Shown here piece by piece: positions 27,293-35,713 of a stretch of 64,000 nt of DNA (positions are counted from its first letter, which is position 1; each line of letters begins with the position of its first letter). Under the pieces are notes generated by a model, which saw nothing but the letters and a program-made list of their open reading frames with translations, searched no databases and had not been told where the DNA came from. The stretch covers positions 186,001-250,000 of the forward strand of contig CABIZF010000002.1 in the NCBI GenBank assembly GCA_902363135.1, in the 5' to 3' direction. The DNA comes from Lachnospiraceae bacterium. Lineage in GTDB: Bacteria; Bacillota; Clostridia; Lachnospirales; Lachnospiraceae. The translations under genes were made by a program, and so were the position numbers.

Positions 27293-27299
27293 CTTTTTT
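27268..27299 (+). terminator. Attenuator terminator in the mgtE leader
   Basis: AGTTACA (27268-27274) pairs with TGTAGCT (27288-27294), with an inner CC/GG pair and a GGAA loop, followed by a run of T (27294-27299). It ends about 208 bases before mgtE, so mgtE expression requires readthrough. Its ascending arm competes with pairing to the leader peptide's ribosome binding site. Confidence 0.65.
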
Positions 27300-27328
27300 G
27301 TGTGCAATTTCTATATCGTTTCCATTTG

Positions 27329-27363
27329 CCATCGCCGAAAAGACCGGGTGATGGTATTTTTAT
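27329..27363 (+). terminator. Second hairpin with imperfect U tract in the mgtE leader
   Basis: CCATCGCC (27329-27336) pairs with GGTGATGG (27347-27354, one wobble) and is followed by TATTTTTAT. It could be a second, weaker terminator. From 27364 to 27507 there is another long imperfect hairpin (ATGAGCAC...GTGCTCAT, about 27439-27479) and then the GGAGG site of mgtE. Confidence 0.4.
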
Positions 27364-27507
27364 ACCCATTTTCTGAACGCAGAACGCGAAGCGACAGCGA
27401 ATGTCCGCTTTAATGGTGGAGTATAAGATACCGAAACTAATGAGCACGGGACGGCAGCGTCTGAACTGCTGTGCTCATGATGTGAGAAAGAATGGAGGTA
27501 GAAGGAC

Positions 27508-28905
27508 ATGGAAACGAATGAAGTAAAAGAACTCACACCAACCGAAGAAATTCTGGAAATTATCTGCAGCGGGCAATCGGATCAGCAGATTCGGGACGCA
27601 CTGGATGATTACCATGAAAATGATATTGCGGACGTACTGCCGCTGATAGATAAGGAGACGAGAGAGCGTCTTTACCGGATTCTTGGGGTAGAGCGGCTGT
27701 CGGAAGTCTTTACTTATATTGATGATGTATCCGAATATCTGGATGAGCTGCCGCTCGAGGAAGCAGCGGATGTTCTGGAAAACATGGACGCCGATGACGC
27801 GGTCGATGCACTGGAAGACATCGAGAATGAGGATCAGAGACAGCAGCTGATGTCCATGATGGACGATGAGTCATCCGAAGATATCCGACTGATCAAATCC
27901 TTTGATTCAGATGAGATCGGCAGTATCATGACGACGAACTACGTGTCAATTCCGCAGACCTATACGATCAAGGAAGCGATGCGCTCGGTCGTGCGTCAGG
28001 CACATGAGAATGATAATATCAACACAATTTATATTGAAGATTCACATGGAAAATATGCAGGAGCCATGGAGCTGAAGGATCTGATCATTGCACGCGACTA
28101 TGTGCCGCTGGAGAGCATCGTCAGTAAGAGTTATCCGAGTGTCCGGGCTACCGCGAAGATCTCAGATAAGATCGAACAGCTGAAAGACTATGCGGAGGAT
28201 TCCATCCCGGTGCTCAATGACGACGACGAGATCATCGGAGCGATCACAGCGGACGATCTGATCGAAGCAGTCGACGACGAGATGGGTGATGATTACGCAA
28301 AGCTGGCAGGTCTGACCGCGGAGGAGGATCTGCATGAAACGCTTCTTCAGAGTATGAAAAAGCGTATGCCATGGCTGGTTTTACTGCTTGGCCTCGGACT
28401 GGTCGTTTCCAGTGTGGTCGGCATTTTCGAGGCAATCGTCGCACAGGTGGCGATCGTCATGTGCTTCCAGTCACTGATTCTGGATATGGCCGGCAATGTC
28501 GGCACACAGTCACTGGCCGTCACAATTCGTGTGCTGATGGATGAGAACATTTCCGGAAAGCAGAAGCTTCAGTTTGTATTAAAGGAAATGCGGGTAGGCG
28601 GAGCAAACGGATTTTTGCTTGGCACACTGACGTTTGTATGTGTAGGCTTTTATCTGCACTTTGCAAAAGGACTGGATTACGGATATTCCTTTACGGTTGC
28701 CGGCTGTGTAGGTCTGGCGCTGTTTCTGGCGATGATCATTTCGAGCCTGATCGGTACGATCATCCCGATGTTTTTCCACAAGATCAAAGTCGATCCGGCG
28801 GTTGCTTCGGGTCCGCTGATCACGACGGTAAACGATCTCGTGGCGGTCGTGACATACTATGGGCTTGTCGGCGTGTTGCTGGTCGGGATGCATCTGGGTG
28901 GCTGA
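27508..28905 (+). CDS. mgtE: Magnesium transporter MgtE
   Basis: 465 residues. The N-terminal helical domain (about residues 20-125, with ENMDADDAVDALEDIENED) and two CBS domains (about 130-255, with IGSIMTTNYVSIPQTYTIKE and YAEDSIPVLNDDDEIIGAIT) form the Mg2+ sensor. Five membrane segments follow from about residue 285 and include DMAGNVGTQSLAVTIRV, the pore region. MgtE is a Mg2+ channel gated by cytoplasmic Mg2+. Its leader carries a peptide-coding attenuator rather than a recognisable M-box. Confidence 0.95.
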   Translation: METNEVKELTPTEEILEIICSGQSDQQIRDALDDYHENDIADVLPLIDKETRERLYRILGVERLSEVFTYIDDVSEYLDELPLEEAADVLENMDADDAVDALEDIENEDQRQQLMSMMDDESSEDIRLIKSFDSDEIGSIMTTNYVSIPQTYTIKEAMRSVVRQAHENDNINTIYIEDSHGKYAGAMELKDLIIARDYVPLESIVSKSYPSVRATAKISDKIEQLKDYAEDSIPVLNDDDEIIGAITADDLIEAVDDEMGDDYAKLAGLTAEEDLHETLLQSMKKRMPWLVLLLGLGLVVSSVVGIFEAIVAQVAIVMCFQSLILDMAGNVGTQSLAVTIRVLMDENISGKQKLQFVLKEMRVGGANGFLLGTLTFVCVGFYLHFAKGLDYGYSFTVAGCVGLALFLAMIISSLIGTIIPMFFHKIKVDPAVASGPLITTVNDLVAVVTYYGLVGVLLVGMHLGG

Positions 28906-28991
28906 GAAGCTGCAAAGCAGTTATTTGGTATAAATAGCAATAGTGCGGAGTAGATCAATTCTGAGAGGGAGAAAGAGAGAAAAAGAAAGAA

Positions 28992-30347
28992 ATGGAAAAA
29001 AGCTTGACCGAGGGGAATTCCCTCAAACAGATTTTATATTTTGCATTTCCGCTGCTGCTGGGCAATTTGTTCCAGCAGCTTTATAATCTGGCAGATTCTG
29101 TTATCGTAGGAAAGACGCTGGGGATTGATGCGTTGGCATCGGTGGGAGCGAGCAGCTCGCTGAATTTTCTGATCCTTGGCTTTTGCATGGGGCTGTGCGG
29201 CGGGTTTGCCATCCCGGTCGCGCAGACCTTTGGCGCAAAAGAATACTCTCTGATGCGACGGTATGTCGTAAACGCATCGGTGCTTGCGGCCGGTATTTCT
29301 ATCGCAATTGCGGTGGTGACGGCACTGTTTTGCAGACAGATCCTGATTCTGATCCGCACGCCGGAGAACATCTTAGACGGTGCATATTTGTATCTGGTTA
29401 TTATCTTTATCGGAATCCCATTTACCGTGCTTTACAATCTGGCGGCCGGTATCCTGCGCTCCCTCGGAGACAGCAAAAGTCCATTTTTGTTCCTTGTCAT
29501 CTCAACGGTCATCAATGTCATCGGTGATCTGGTATGTATTCTGGTCTTTGGAATGGGCGTAGAGGGTGCAGCTATCTCCACGATCGTTGCACAGGCCATT
29601 TCCGGCATCTGCTGTGTCCTTTATATGAAAAAACGCTTTGCGATCCTGAAGCTGGAGCGGCAGGAGGAGAAGCTTTCCTCTCACCGGATGAAGATTCTGC
29701 TCGGTATGGGTGTCCCGATGGGACTGCAGTTTTCCATCACAGCAATCGGAAGCGTCATCCTGCAGAGTGCGGTCAATACACTCGGCTCGACGGTCGTTGC
29801 GGCCTTTACGGCGGGTATGAAGGTCAAGCAGTTTACGATGTCGCCCTATGATGCGCTATCCAATACGAGTGCGACCTTCTGCGGCCAGAACCTCGGCGCA
29901 CGCAAGATCGATCGGATCTATAAGGGCGTCTGGCAGATGATCGTGATCGGCGTGATCTACAGCCTTCTGGCAGGAGCAGCGATGATTATCTGGGGTGACT
30001 GGATGGTCGGCATCTTTGTAGATGCAGGCGAGGCAGAGGTTATTTCCTATGCATATAAGTATATCCGATGCCTTGCGTGGTTCTATTATCTGCTGGCAAT
30101 CCTCGGCATTCTCCGCAGCGGCGTACAGGGACTGGGACACAGCGGCTCTGCGATGTTCGCCGGACTGACCGAGATGATTGCACGTACCGTCATGGGACTC
30201 TTCGTCATCCCGGTATACGGCTTCACCGCTGCCTGCTTCACCGATCAGACAGCCTGGATCGCTGCGACGATTTACATCACGGTGGACTTCTTTATTATCA
30301 TGAAGAAGGAGCGGAAGAAGCGGGAAGATGTGATTACGGAGGCGTAG
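28992..30347 (+). CDS. MATE family efflux transporter
   Basis: 451 residues, twelve predicted membrane segments in two MatE repeats (PF01554). FPLLLGNLFQQLYNLADSVI (about residues 19-38) and GMGVPMGLQFSITAIGSVIL (about 237-256) begin the two halves. NTLGSTVVAAFTAGMKVKQF marks the second half. It would export cationic drugs or metabolites using a Na+ or H+ gradient; the substrate is not evident. It starts 86 bases after mgtE with no terminator between, so they may be co-transcribed. Confidence 0.9.
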   Translation: MEKSLTEGNSLKQILYFAFPLLLGNLFQQLYNLADSVIVGKTLGIDALASVGASSSLNFLILGFCMGLCGGFAIPVAQTFGAKEYSLMRRYVVNASVLAAGISIAIAVVTALFCRQILILIRTPENILDGAYLYLVIIFIGIPFTVLYNLAAGILRSLGDSKSPFLFLVISTVINVIGDLVCILVFGMGVEGAAISTIVAQAISGICCVLYMKKRFAILKLERQEEKLSSHRMKILLGMGVPMGLQFSITAIGSVILQSAVNTLGSTVVAAFTAGMKVKQFTMSPYDALSNTSATFCGQNLGARKIDRIYKGVWQMIVIGVIYSLLAGAAMIIWGDWMVGIFVDAGEAEVISYAYKYIRCLAWFYYLLAILGILRSGVQGLGHSGSAMFAGLTEMIARTVMGLFVIPVYGFTAACFTDQTAWIAATIYITVDFFIIMKKERKKREDVITEA

Positions 30348-30413
30348 GAGCAGAAGAAATATTATGGAAAGATTCCGGAGCAGCATCGGAAAGCAGAATA
30401 TTATTAAAAGATC

Positions 30414-30444
30414 AGGGCGGTAAGCGAAGAACGCTTACCGCCCT
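30414..30444 (-). terminator. Terminator between convergent genes
   Basis: A perfect 13-base-pair stem (AGGGCGGTAAGCG / CGCTTACCGCCCT) with a 5-base loop. On the minus strand it is followed by a U-rich tract (GATCTTTTAATAA), so it ends the AAA-ATPase gene. On the plus strand no U run follows, but the stem may still block transcripts from the MATE gene. Confidence 0.8.
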
Positions 30445-30450
30445 GGCTCG

Positions 30451-32052
30451 TTATCCGATTGGATACGTTAGTTTTTCAATTTTACAGGTATGCTTTTTTG
30501 TCTTTCGATCGTAGTTGATACCGACAAGCAGAAGATTTCCGTGATAGTCTTTGAGAGACTGAATATATTGCTGACGCCTGATCTGCTCGATGGAACCTTC
30601 TGCAGACTGCTCCCATTTTAACTCTATGACAGCAGCGGGTTTGTCGATATGTGATTTACGTGGAAGAAAGCACAGATCCGCAAAACCTTTTCCAGAAGGA
30701 AGCTCCCACACAATGGTGTAATATTCCCGGGCAAAATAAAATGCGAGGCTGATCGTACAGCTCAAAGAATTTTCATCGTTATATTGTAAAATAGAAATTT
30801 CCTGATGAGCCTGATCGATACCGGCGGCAACTGCGTCACTGTTCTGACGCCAAAGTGCATTTAGAAGTTCTCTTGACGCCTGAATGGAACGGATGACCTC
30901 AGGCCAATCCATTGTGCTGATTGCATTGACATATTCTTTGGAGACCTCACGGTTTGGAATGGCAACGGATTCTGTGGTGCTGTGGTAAGTCAGATAGCCG
31001 AGGTGGACAAGCAAAGTCAGTACATCATCTTTGGATGCAAAGGTAGTCATATCATTGCTAAATGTTTCAGTATTGACTGGTACATTGCTGCCTGCGAGCA
31101 TTTCAATGATCGAGTCTTTTAGTCCATCCATATTCATCTGGATATAGACCTTTAAGGCTTCATAGGTTTCCGTCTGATTCCAATATGGCCCGAATTTGTG
31201 ACGGAGCATGGATTCTACTACGGATTTTGGGCTGTACATAGAATAGGCATGGTCGCTGGCCTTGCTGTGTGAGATAAGTTGATATCCGTTGTACCAGGCT
31301 TTGGCTTCGTCAAAATTCATGCTATATTTCTGACATAATGTGGCAACCTCGCTTTCTGTAAAACCAAAAAATTCAGCCAGATCGCCGGGATCCGTCATAG
31401 AATATTCTGTAAACATATTTAGAGCAGAATGTGTACCATATTTCTTGATCGGAAGAATACCAGTCATATAGGCCAGGGCGATGTACGACTTGTCCTTCAG
31501 CCAGTTGCGCAGGAAATCCAGATATTGTCGTTGCGCTTCTTTATCCTCTCGGTATTCACGAAAAAGACAATCCCATTCATCGATTAAAATGATAAACGGA
31601 CATTTAGTATAGGAAAAGACATCTTTCATAACCTGTACAAAATCTGTTTCATCCCTCAGCCGCACATGCGGATACTGTTCCTGCAGGTCAAAGATTAAAT
31701 ATTTTTGCAGTTTTTTCAGCATTTCATGAACACTGTGCGTGGAGCTTAAAAAATCCTGCATGTTGATTTTTATTACGTCATACTGATTCAGGTGTTCCTG
31801 AAAGGAAGGAATACCATGAATACGCAAATGGCGAAATAGATGCTCAGAGTTTACGCTTCGATCATAGTAGGCAGAGAGCATATTTGCGGCCATAGATTTT
31901 CCAAAACGACGGGGACGACTGATACACATAAACTTCTGCTGTGTCCGGAGAACGGCATTGGTTATTTCGATCAGTCCGCTTTTATCTATATAAATTTCAG
32001 AGTTTAAAGCCTCTTCAAATTCAATGGTTCCGGGATTAAGAAAACTGCCCAT
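30451..32052 (-). CDS. AAA-ATPase-like protein with PD-(D/E)XK nuclease-type C-terminal domain
   Basis: 533 residues of the PF09820/PF08011 pair common in gut anaerobes. Walker A is SRPRRFGKSMAANML (about residues 45-59), Walker B is CPFIILIDEWDCLF (about 147-160), and the domain continues through YMTGILPIKKYG. Near the C terminus, FADLCFLPRKSHIDKPAAVI followed by ELKW shows the D...ExK pattern of the nuclease fold. Its role is unknown; these proteins are scattered, variable and often thought to be mobile-element or defence related. An AGGAGGT site and a TTGCCA-18-TATAAT promoter lie upstream on the minus strand. The base composition is AT-richer than its neighbours, a hint of transfer. Confidence 0.8.
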   Translation of the reverse strand: MGSFLNPGTIEFEEALNSEIYIDKSGLIEITNAVLRTQQKFMCISRPRRFGKSMAANMLSAYYDRSVNSEHLFRHLRIHGIPSFQEHLNQYDVIKINMQDFLSSTHSVHEMLKKLQKYLIFDLQEQYPHVRLRDETDFVQVMKDVFSYTKCPFIILIDEWDCLFREYREDKEAQRQYLDFLRNWLKDKSYIALAYMTGILPIKKYGTHSALNMFTEYSMTDPGDLAEFFGFTESEVATLCQKYSMNFDEAKAWYNGYQLISHSKASDHAYSMYSPKSVVESMLRHKFGPYWNQTETYEALKVYIQMNMDGLKDSIIEMLAGSNVPVNTETFSNDMTTFASKDDVLTLLVHLGYLTYHSTTESVAIPNREVSKEYVNAISTMDWPEVIRSIQASRELLNALWRQNSDAVAAGIDQAHQEISILQYNDENSLSCTISLAFYFAREYYTIVWELPSGKGFADLCFLPRKSHIDKPAAVIELKWEQSAEGSIEQIRRQQYIQSLKDYHGNLLLVGINYDRKTKKHTCKIEKLTYPIG

Positions 32053-32253
32053 AGCTGTACCTCCTGTCAGATCAGTCTGTGGTTATATTATATATGCTGT
32101 GGTGTGAGGATGGCAAGGAGAGTTTGTGCTTTTATGGGCAGATGAAAACGGGCTTGTCTCTTTTCTGGTAAAAGAAAAAAGAAAATGTTATACTATGAAA
32201 AGGAGCTATAAAAATGACTGAACAGAGCGAGAACCATACAAGGAGAAATGAAT

Positions 32254-33036
32254 ATGCTGAATGCAGAAGAACAAATTGAAGTGCTGGCGCTGGTGAGCAG
32301 CACAAAGAATCTGATTCTTTCAGAGCAGGAGAAGGCAGAGGTCACCGTAAAGGGTGCAGCCGACTATGTGACAAATGTAGACGTGGCGGTGCAGGAGTTC
32401 CTGAAGCGGGAGCTGGCAGAGCGTTTCCCGGATGTGCGGATGCTGGCCGAGGAGCAGGTGAATACCGGATTTGTGAAGAAAGGAAAATACTGGATCCTTG
32501 ACCCGATCGACGGGACAACGAATCTGATCCATGATATGAAGCTGAGCGCGGTGGCGCTTGGGTACTATGAAAATGGAGAGATCACGTTTGGAGCCGTATA
32601 TAATCCGTTCATGGATGAGCTGTTCCATGCGTCGCTTGGCGGCGGGGCGTGGCTGAACGGGAAACGGATCACGGTCGCACATGACCGGGAGCTGAAAGAT
32701 GCAGTGATCGCATTCGGTCCGTGTCCGTATGAGAAGGAGCAGTACACAGAGGAAAACTTTGCCGTATTTAAAAAACTGTTCCTGCATTCGGCGGACTTCC
32801 GCCGCACCGGATCAGCGGAGCTGGATCTGTGCTATATCGCCTGCGGGCGCGTCGAGGCGTATCTGGAGCGCAACCTGAAGCCATGGGACTATTCCGCCGG
32901 ATCGATTATCCTGACCGAAGCGGGTGGTGAGATCTCAGACTGGGAGGGTGGTGCGCTTCCTTATCTGAAAAATGCAGATATTCTGGGCTGCGCACCGCAG
33001 CTGAAGGCAGAGCTGCTGGAGCTGATCCGGAAATAA
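32254..33036 (+). CDS. suhB: Inositol monophosphatase family protein
   Basis: 260 residues (two more if the ATG at 32248 is used; the later ATG has better spacing from AGGAG). The metal site is WILDPIDGTTNLIHDM (about residues 77-92), with EEQ (about residue 64) ahead. The C-terminal signature is LKPWDYSAGSIILTEAGG (about 206-223). The enzyme removes phosphate from inositol phosphate or related sugar phosphates. SuhB is the best-known member, but function beyond the phosphatase fold is not certain. Confidence 0.87.
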   Translation: MLNAEEQIEVLALVSSTKNLILSEQEKAEVTVKGAADYVTNVDVAVQEFLKRELAERFPDVRMLAEEQVNTGFVKKGKYWILDPIDGTTNLIHDMKLSAVALGYYENGEITFGAVYNPFMDELFHASLGGGAWLNGKRITVAHDRELKDAVIAFGPCPYEKEQYTEENFAVFKKLFLHSADFRRTGSAELDLCYIACGRVEAYLERNLKPWDYSAGSIILTEAGGEISDWEGGALPYLKNADILGCAPQLKAELLELIRK

Positions 33037-33121
33037 GGAACCATGCTGTAGCAATTCACACAGGAAAGCAGAGCAGCCCGAATTGCAGAAGCGAGGACAC
33101 AACAATTGCAGAAGCTGGATC

Positions 33122-33149
33122 TTGACATATAAAAAAGAAGTTATATAAT
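33122..33149 (+). promoter_or_regulatory. Promoter of the acyltransferase gene
   Basis: TTGACA (33122-33127) and TATAAT (33144-33149) with 16-base spacing, ending 24 bases before the start codon. The leader is therefore very short. Confidence 0.75.
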
Positions 33150-33172
33150 ACATCTGCGATAAATGAGGATGT

Positions 33173-34201
33173 ATGATTATGACAAAAGAGAGAGATTATT
33201 TTTTTGATAATGTAAAGGCAGTGCTGATGTTTTTGGTCGTACTTGGGCATCTGTTACTGCCGATTCACGGAGAGAGCTTTCTGGTTGTAGTAAAGCGGCT
33301 GATTTATGTATTCCATATGCCCATGTTTGTATTTGTGTCCGGGTATTTTGCAAAGACATTTTATAAGAACGGCCGGTACAATTACCGGAAACTTCTGTAT
33401 CTGGGAAAGGCATACCTGGTCTTTGTTGTGGCGATTCAGCTCGTATATGCCATCAGCGGATACCAGGCCTTCTCGCAGATAAACCTTTTTTCGCAAAGCG
33501 GAGCGCCCTGGTATCTGTTTGCAATGATCGCATGGTACCTTACGATTCCGGCAGTACACGGACGATGTCCGGCGCTTGTTCTGGGACTGTCGCTGGTGCT
33601 GGCGCTTGGAGCCGGATTCTTTCAGGAAATCGGGGATTTTTTGTGTCTGTCACGGATCATGGTATTCGGGCCGTTTTTCTATCTGGGATATTATATGGAG
33701 CGTGAGACAATGCAGCGGCTGCTGCAGAACAGATATCGAAGAGCCGTTGTTCCGATGGCAGGACTTCTTGCAGTGGGGATTCTGGTATTCGGGCAACGGC
33801 TGGAAGATCCGCTGAGCATGGTATATGAAAACTTCTCCTATTATGAGCTGGAAAATGTCAGAAGTGGACTGCTCGTGCGGCTGATACTTCTGCTGGCAGC
33901 CTGCATTCTTTCCTGGGCGCTGTTGTTCTTTGTGCCGCAGCGAAAGATGCGGATATCGGCAGTCGGGCAGAATACGATGCCGGTCTATATGCTGCATCGC
34001 ATTTTTCGGGATATTCTGATGTTCTCCGGTATCTATGAGCATGTTGAGGACGGAGGGCTGAGTGTGCTCCTTCTGTTTGGACTTCTGAGTATCGGCATGA
34101 TTTCCGTATTCAGCCGTCCGGCTGTTGTACGGATGTGGAACCGGCTGCTGGCATTGTATACACCGCAATGGCTGTGCAGGATCCGCTCGGCAAATGTATA
34201 A
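33173..34201 (+). CDS. Membrane acyltransferase 3 family protein
   Basis: 342 residues with about ten membrane segments. The N terminus holds the family pattern (DYFFDNVKAVLMFLVVLGHL, where the His is the likely catalytic residue) and VFHMPMFVFVSGYFAKTF (about residues 45-62). Proteins of PF01757 transfer acyl groups, often acetyl, to cell-surface glycans or lipids. The acceptor is not known. ATG codons at 33173 and 33179 are both possible. It is convergent with the HTH-Uma2 gene, 45 bases apart. Confidence 0.85.
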   Translation: MIMTKERDYFFDNVKAVLMFLVVLGHLLLPIHGESFLVVVKRLIYVFHMPMFVFVSGYFAKTFYKNGRYNYRKLLYLGKAYLVFVVAIQLVYAISGYQAFSQINLFSQSGAPWYLFAMIAWYLTIPAVHGRCPALVLGLSLVLALGAGFFQEIGDFLCLSRIMVFGPFFYLGYYMERETMQRLLQNRYRRAVVPMAGLLAVGILVFGQRLEDPLSMVYENFSYYELENVRSGLLVRLILLLAACILSWALLFFVPQRKMRISAVGQNTMPVYMLHRIFRDILMFSGIYEHVEDGGLSVLLLFGLLSIGMISVFSRPAVVRMWNRLLALYTPQWLCRIRSANV

Positions 34202-34246
34202 GGTGTAAGGCAACAGAGATGGAAGAGAAACGGCCGGTGCGGAGTA

Positions 34247-35134
34247 TCACTGCGGCGGATTCGGATCCTTTTCATACAGGAAATGAATATAATCATAGAC
34301 CTCCTGAAAATCAATGACACAGTCCCCGTCCCATATGGCGACAGGGATTTTTGCGTCGAAGCCATAGATGACCGGATAGATCGCGGCAGAAAAATCATAG
34401 ACGAGCACTAGGCGCTGGTCAGGATCGATGATCCAGTATTCACGGACACCGGCAGCTATATATTTATTCAGCTTGATCGTGACATCCTTCCTGCGCGTGG
34501 AGGGAGAAAGAATCTCGATGACGAGATCCGGCGCGCCGTAGATACAGCGGCGGATGACCTTGCTGCGGTCGCAGACGACCACGACATCCGGCTGTACCAT
34601 CGTCTTCTCATCGCAGTCGAGCTGCACATCGACCGGGGAGATCATGGGGAGACAGGTGCCCTTTCGGGAACTGACGTGTGCGAGAAGCCGTGCGTGAATG
34701 AGACCGGCAATGAGCTGGTGGTCGCAGCCCGGTGCGGACATATCATAGATCACGCCGTCGATCAGCTCGACCCGCCGCTCGTCCGGGATCTGATAATAGT
34801 CGGTCAGGGTATACTCACCCTGATGTTTAACCTGATAGGATGCGCCGCTCTCCCCGACCTGTCCGGCGTGGCTCAACTCTTCTTCCGAAAATGCAGCCGC
34901 ATGCTCCTCATATGAGCCGGGATGGGATGCTGTATCAGCGGATGCAGATGCAGTCTGCGAAGGTGCCGGTACGAGCAGGCTCTCCAGCGCCAGCATCGTG
35001 TCATAGCGCGGAGCTGTCGTCGCCCCGCCAAAGATTTTCTGGACGGTACTCAGAGGTACGCCGGACAGCTCCGAGAGCCTTGCGTAGGTATACCCCAGTT
35101 CCTTTTTGCGTTGCTTCATTTCTTCCAGTGTCAT
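34247..35134 (-). CDS. HTH domain fused to Uma2 (DUF820) nuclease-fold protein
   Basis: 295 residues. Residues 1-55 form a Cro/C1-type helix-turn-helix (TYARLSELSGVPLSTVQKIF). A Ser/Ala-rich linker follows to about 110. Residues about 115-290 are a Uma2 domain with the restriction-endonuclease pattern (MVQPDVVVVCDRSKV; GAPDLVIEILSPSTRRKDVT; REYWIIDPDQRLVLVYDF). The start at 35134 is preferred over an in-frame ATG 36 codons upstream because AAAGGAGT precedes it and the HTH begins there. Palindromic sites around its promoter suggest autoregulation. Uma2 proteins are abundant and mostly uncharacterised. Confidence 0.82.
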   Translation of the reverse strand: MTLEEMKQRKKELGYTYARLSELSGVPLSTVQKIFGGATTAPRYDTMLALESLLVPAPSQTASASADTASHPGSYEEHAAAFSEEELSHAGQVGESGASYQVKHQGEYTLTDYYQIPDERRVELIDGVIYDMSAPGCDHQLIAGLIHARLLAHVSSRKGTCLPMISPVDVQLDCDEKTMVQPDVVVVCDRSKVIRRCIYGAPDLVIEILSPSTRRKDVTIKLNKYIAAGVREYWIIDPDQRLVLVYDFSAAIYPVIYGFDAKIPVAIWDGDCVIDFQEVYDYIHFLYEKDPNPPQ

Positions 35135-35215
35135 ACGAACACTCCTTTCCGGGTGTTGGCCCAAATCAGACAAGGCCCCGCGTGAACTGCGCAGAGCAAT
35201 CATCAGTGGTTTGTA

Positions 35216-35304
35216 TATCCATATTAGCATCGGAAATTGCAATTGTCAACTGGAAAATATCCAATTATGGATATAATTGAGCTGGAAATATCCATATATG
35301 GATA
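35216..35304 (-). promoter_or_regulatory. Promoter with palindromic operators of the HTH-Uma2 gene
   Basis: On the minus strand TTGACA (complement of 35244-35249) and TAATAT (complement of 35221-35226) are 17 bases apart. Around them are TATCCATATATGGATA (35289-35304, perfect palindrome), TATCCAATTATGGATA (35258-35273, near-perfect) and a half-like TATCCATATTAG (35216-35227) over the -10 box. The two full sites start 31 bases apart, about three helical turns. This fits binding by the HTH of the gene itself. Confidence 0.65.
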
Positions 35305-35483
35305 GAAAATTTAAGCCTCATGATACACGGATTGCTTCGCACTTTATGCATAACATTTTGACCACAATTGATGCCTGCGAATTGCTCCGCTGCGAAGCAG
35401 CTCCCGCAATTCTACAAACATTCGAAATCCGCTGATTTACTACGTAAATCGGTACTTTCTCATGTTTGGCGGGTTCCAAGTTC

Positions 35484-35518
35484 AAAAGCCTTATCATGCA
35501 AGCATGATAAGGCTTTTT
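35484..35518. terminator. Bidirectional terminator hairpin
   Basis: AAAAGCCTTATCATG and CATGATAAGGCTTTTT enclose a small loop, with A and T runs on both sides. The stretch 35305-35483 upstream of it contains no gene that I can recognise; a few GC-rich inverted repeats (GAATTGC...GCAATTC at about 35377-35412) are present. Confidence 0.7.
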
Positions 35519-35552
35519 GATCTTTTACCAATGGCATCGTTAAATATTGTAA

Positions 35553-35581
35553 TTGTATCACAGTGAAAATTCTGTTATACT
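35553..35581 (+). promoter_or_regulatory. Promoter of the NSS transporter gene
   Basis: TTGTAT (35553-35558) and TATACT (35576-35581) with 17-base spacing. The leader of about 125 bases includes an imperfect hairpin, CTTGAACGCGG...CCCGCTTCAAG (about 35621-35654). Confidence 0.55.
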
Positions 35582-35713
35582 AAAAACAACTTCGGGCTTT
35601 TTCGCAGAAAGCTCTGTTCCTGCTTGAACGCGGATGAGCATTCCCCCGCTTCAAGTGCGCGGAGCATTAAGCTGCAAATGCCCATGGAATAAGAAAAGAC
35701 TGAGAGAAGAGAA

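Noticed and set aside
27125..27507. M-box (ykoK) Mg2+ riboswitch ahead of mgtE
   Set aside because: I looked for the conserved GUGAGGCUCC and GUGCUAAAGCUC type segments and did not find them after the promoter; a covariance search would settle it.
35330..35480. Possible tRNA remnant (TTCGAAATCC-like T-loop)
   Set aside because: No acceptor stem, anticodon arm or CCA-proximal pairing could be built around it.
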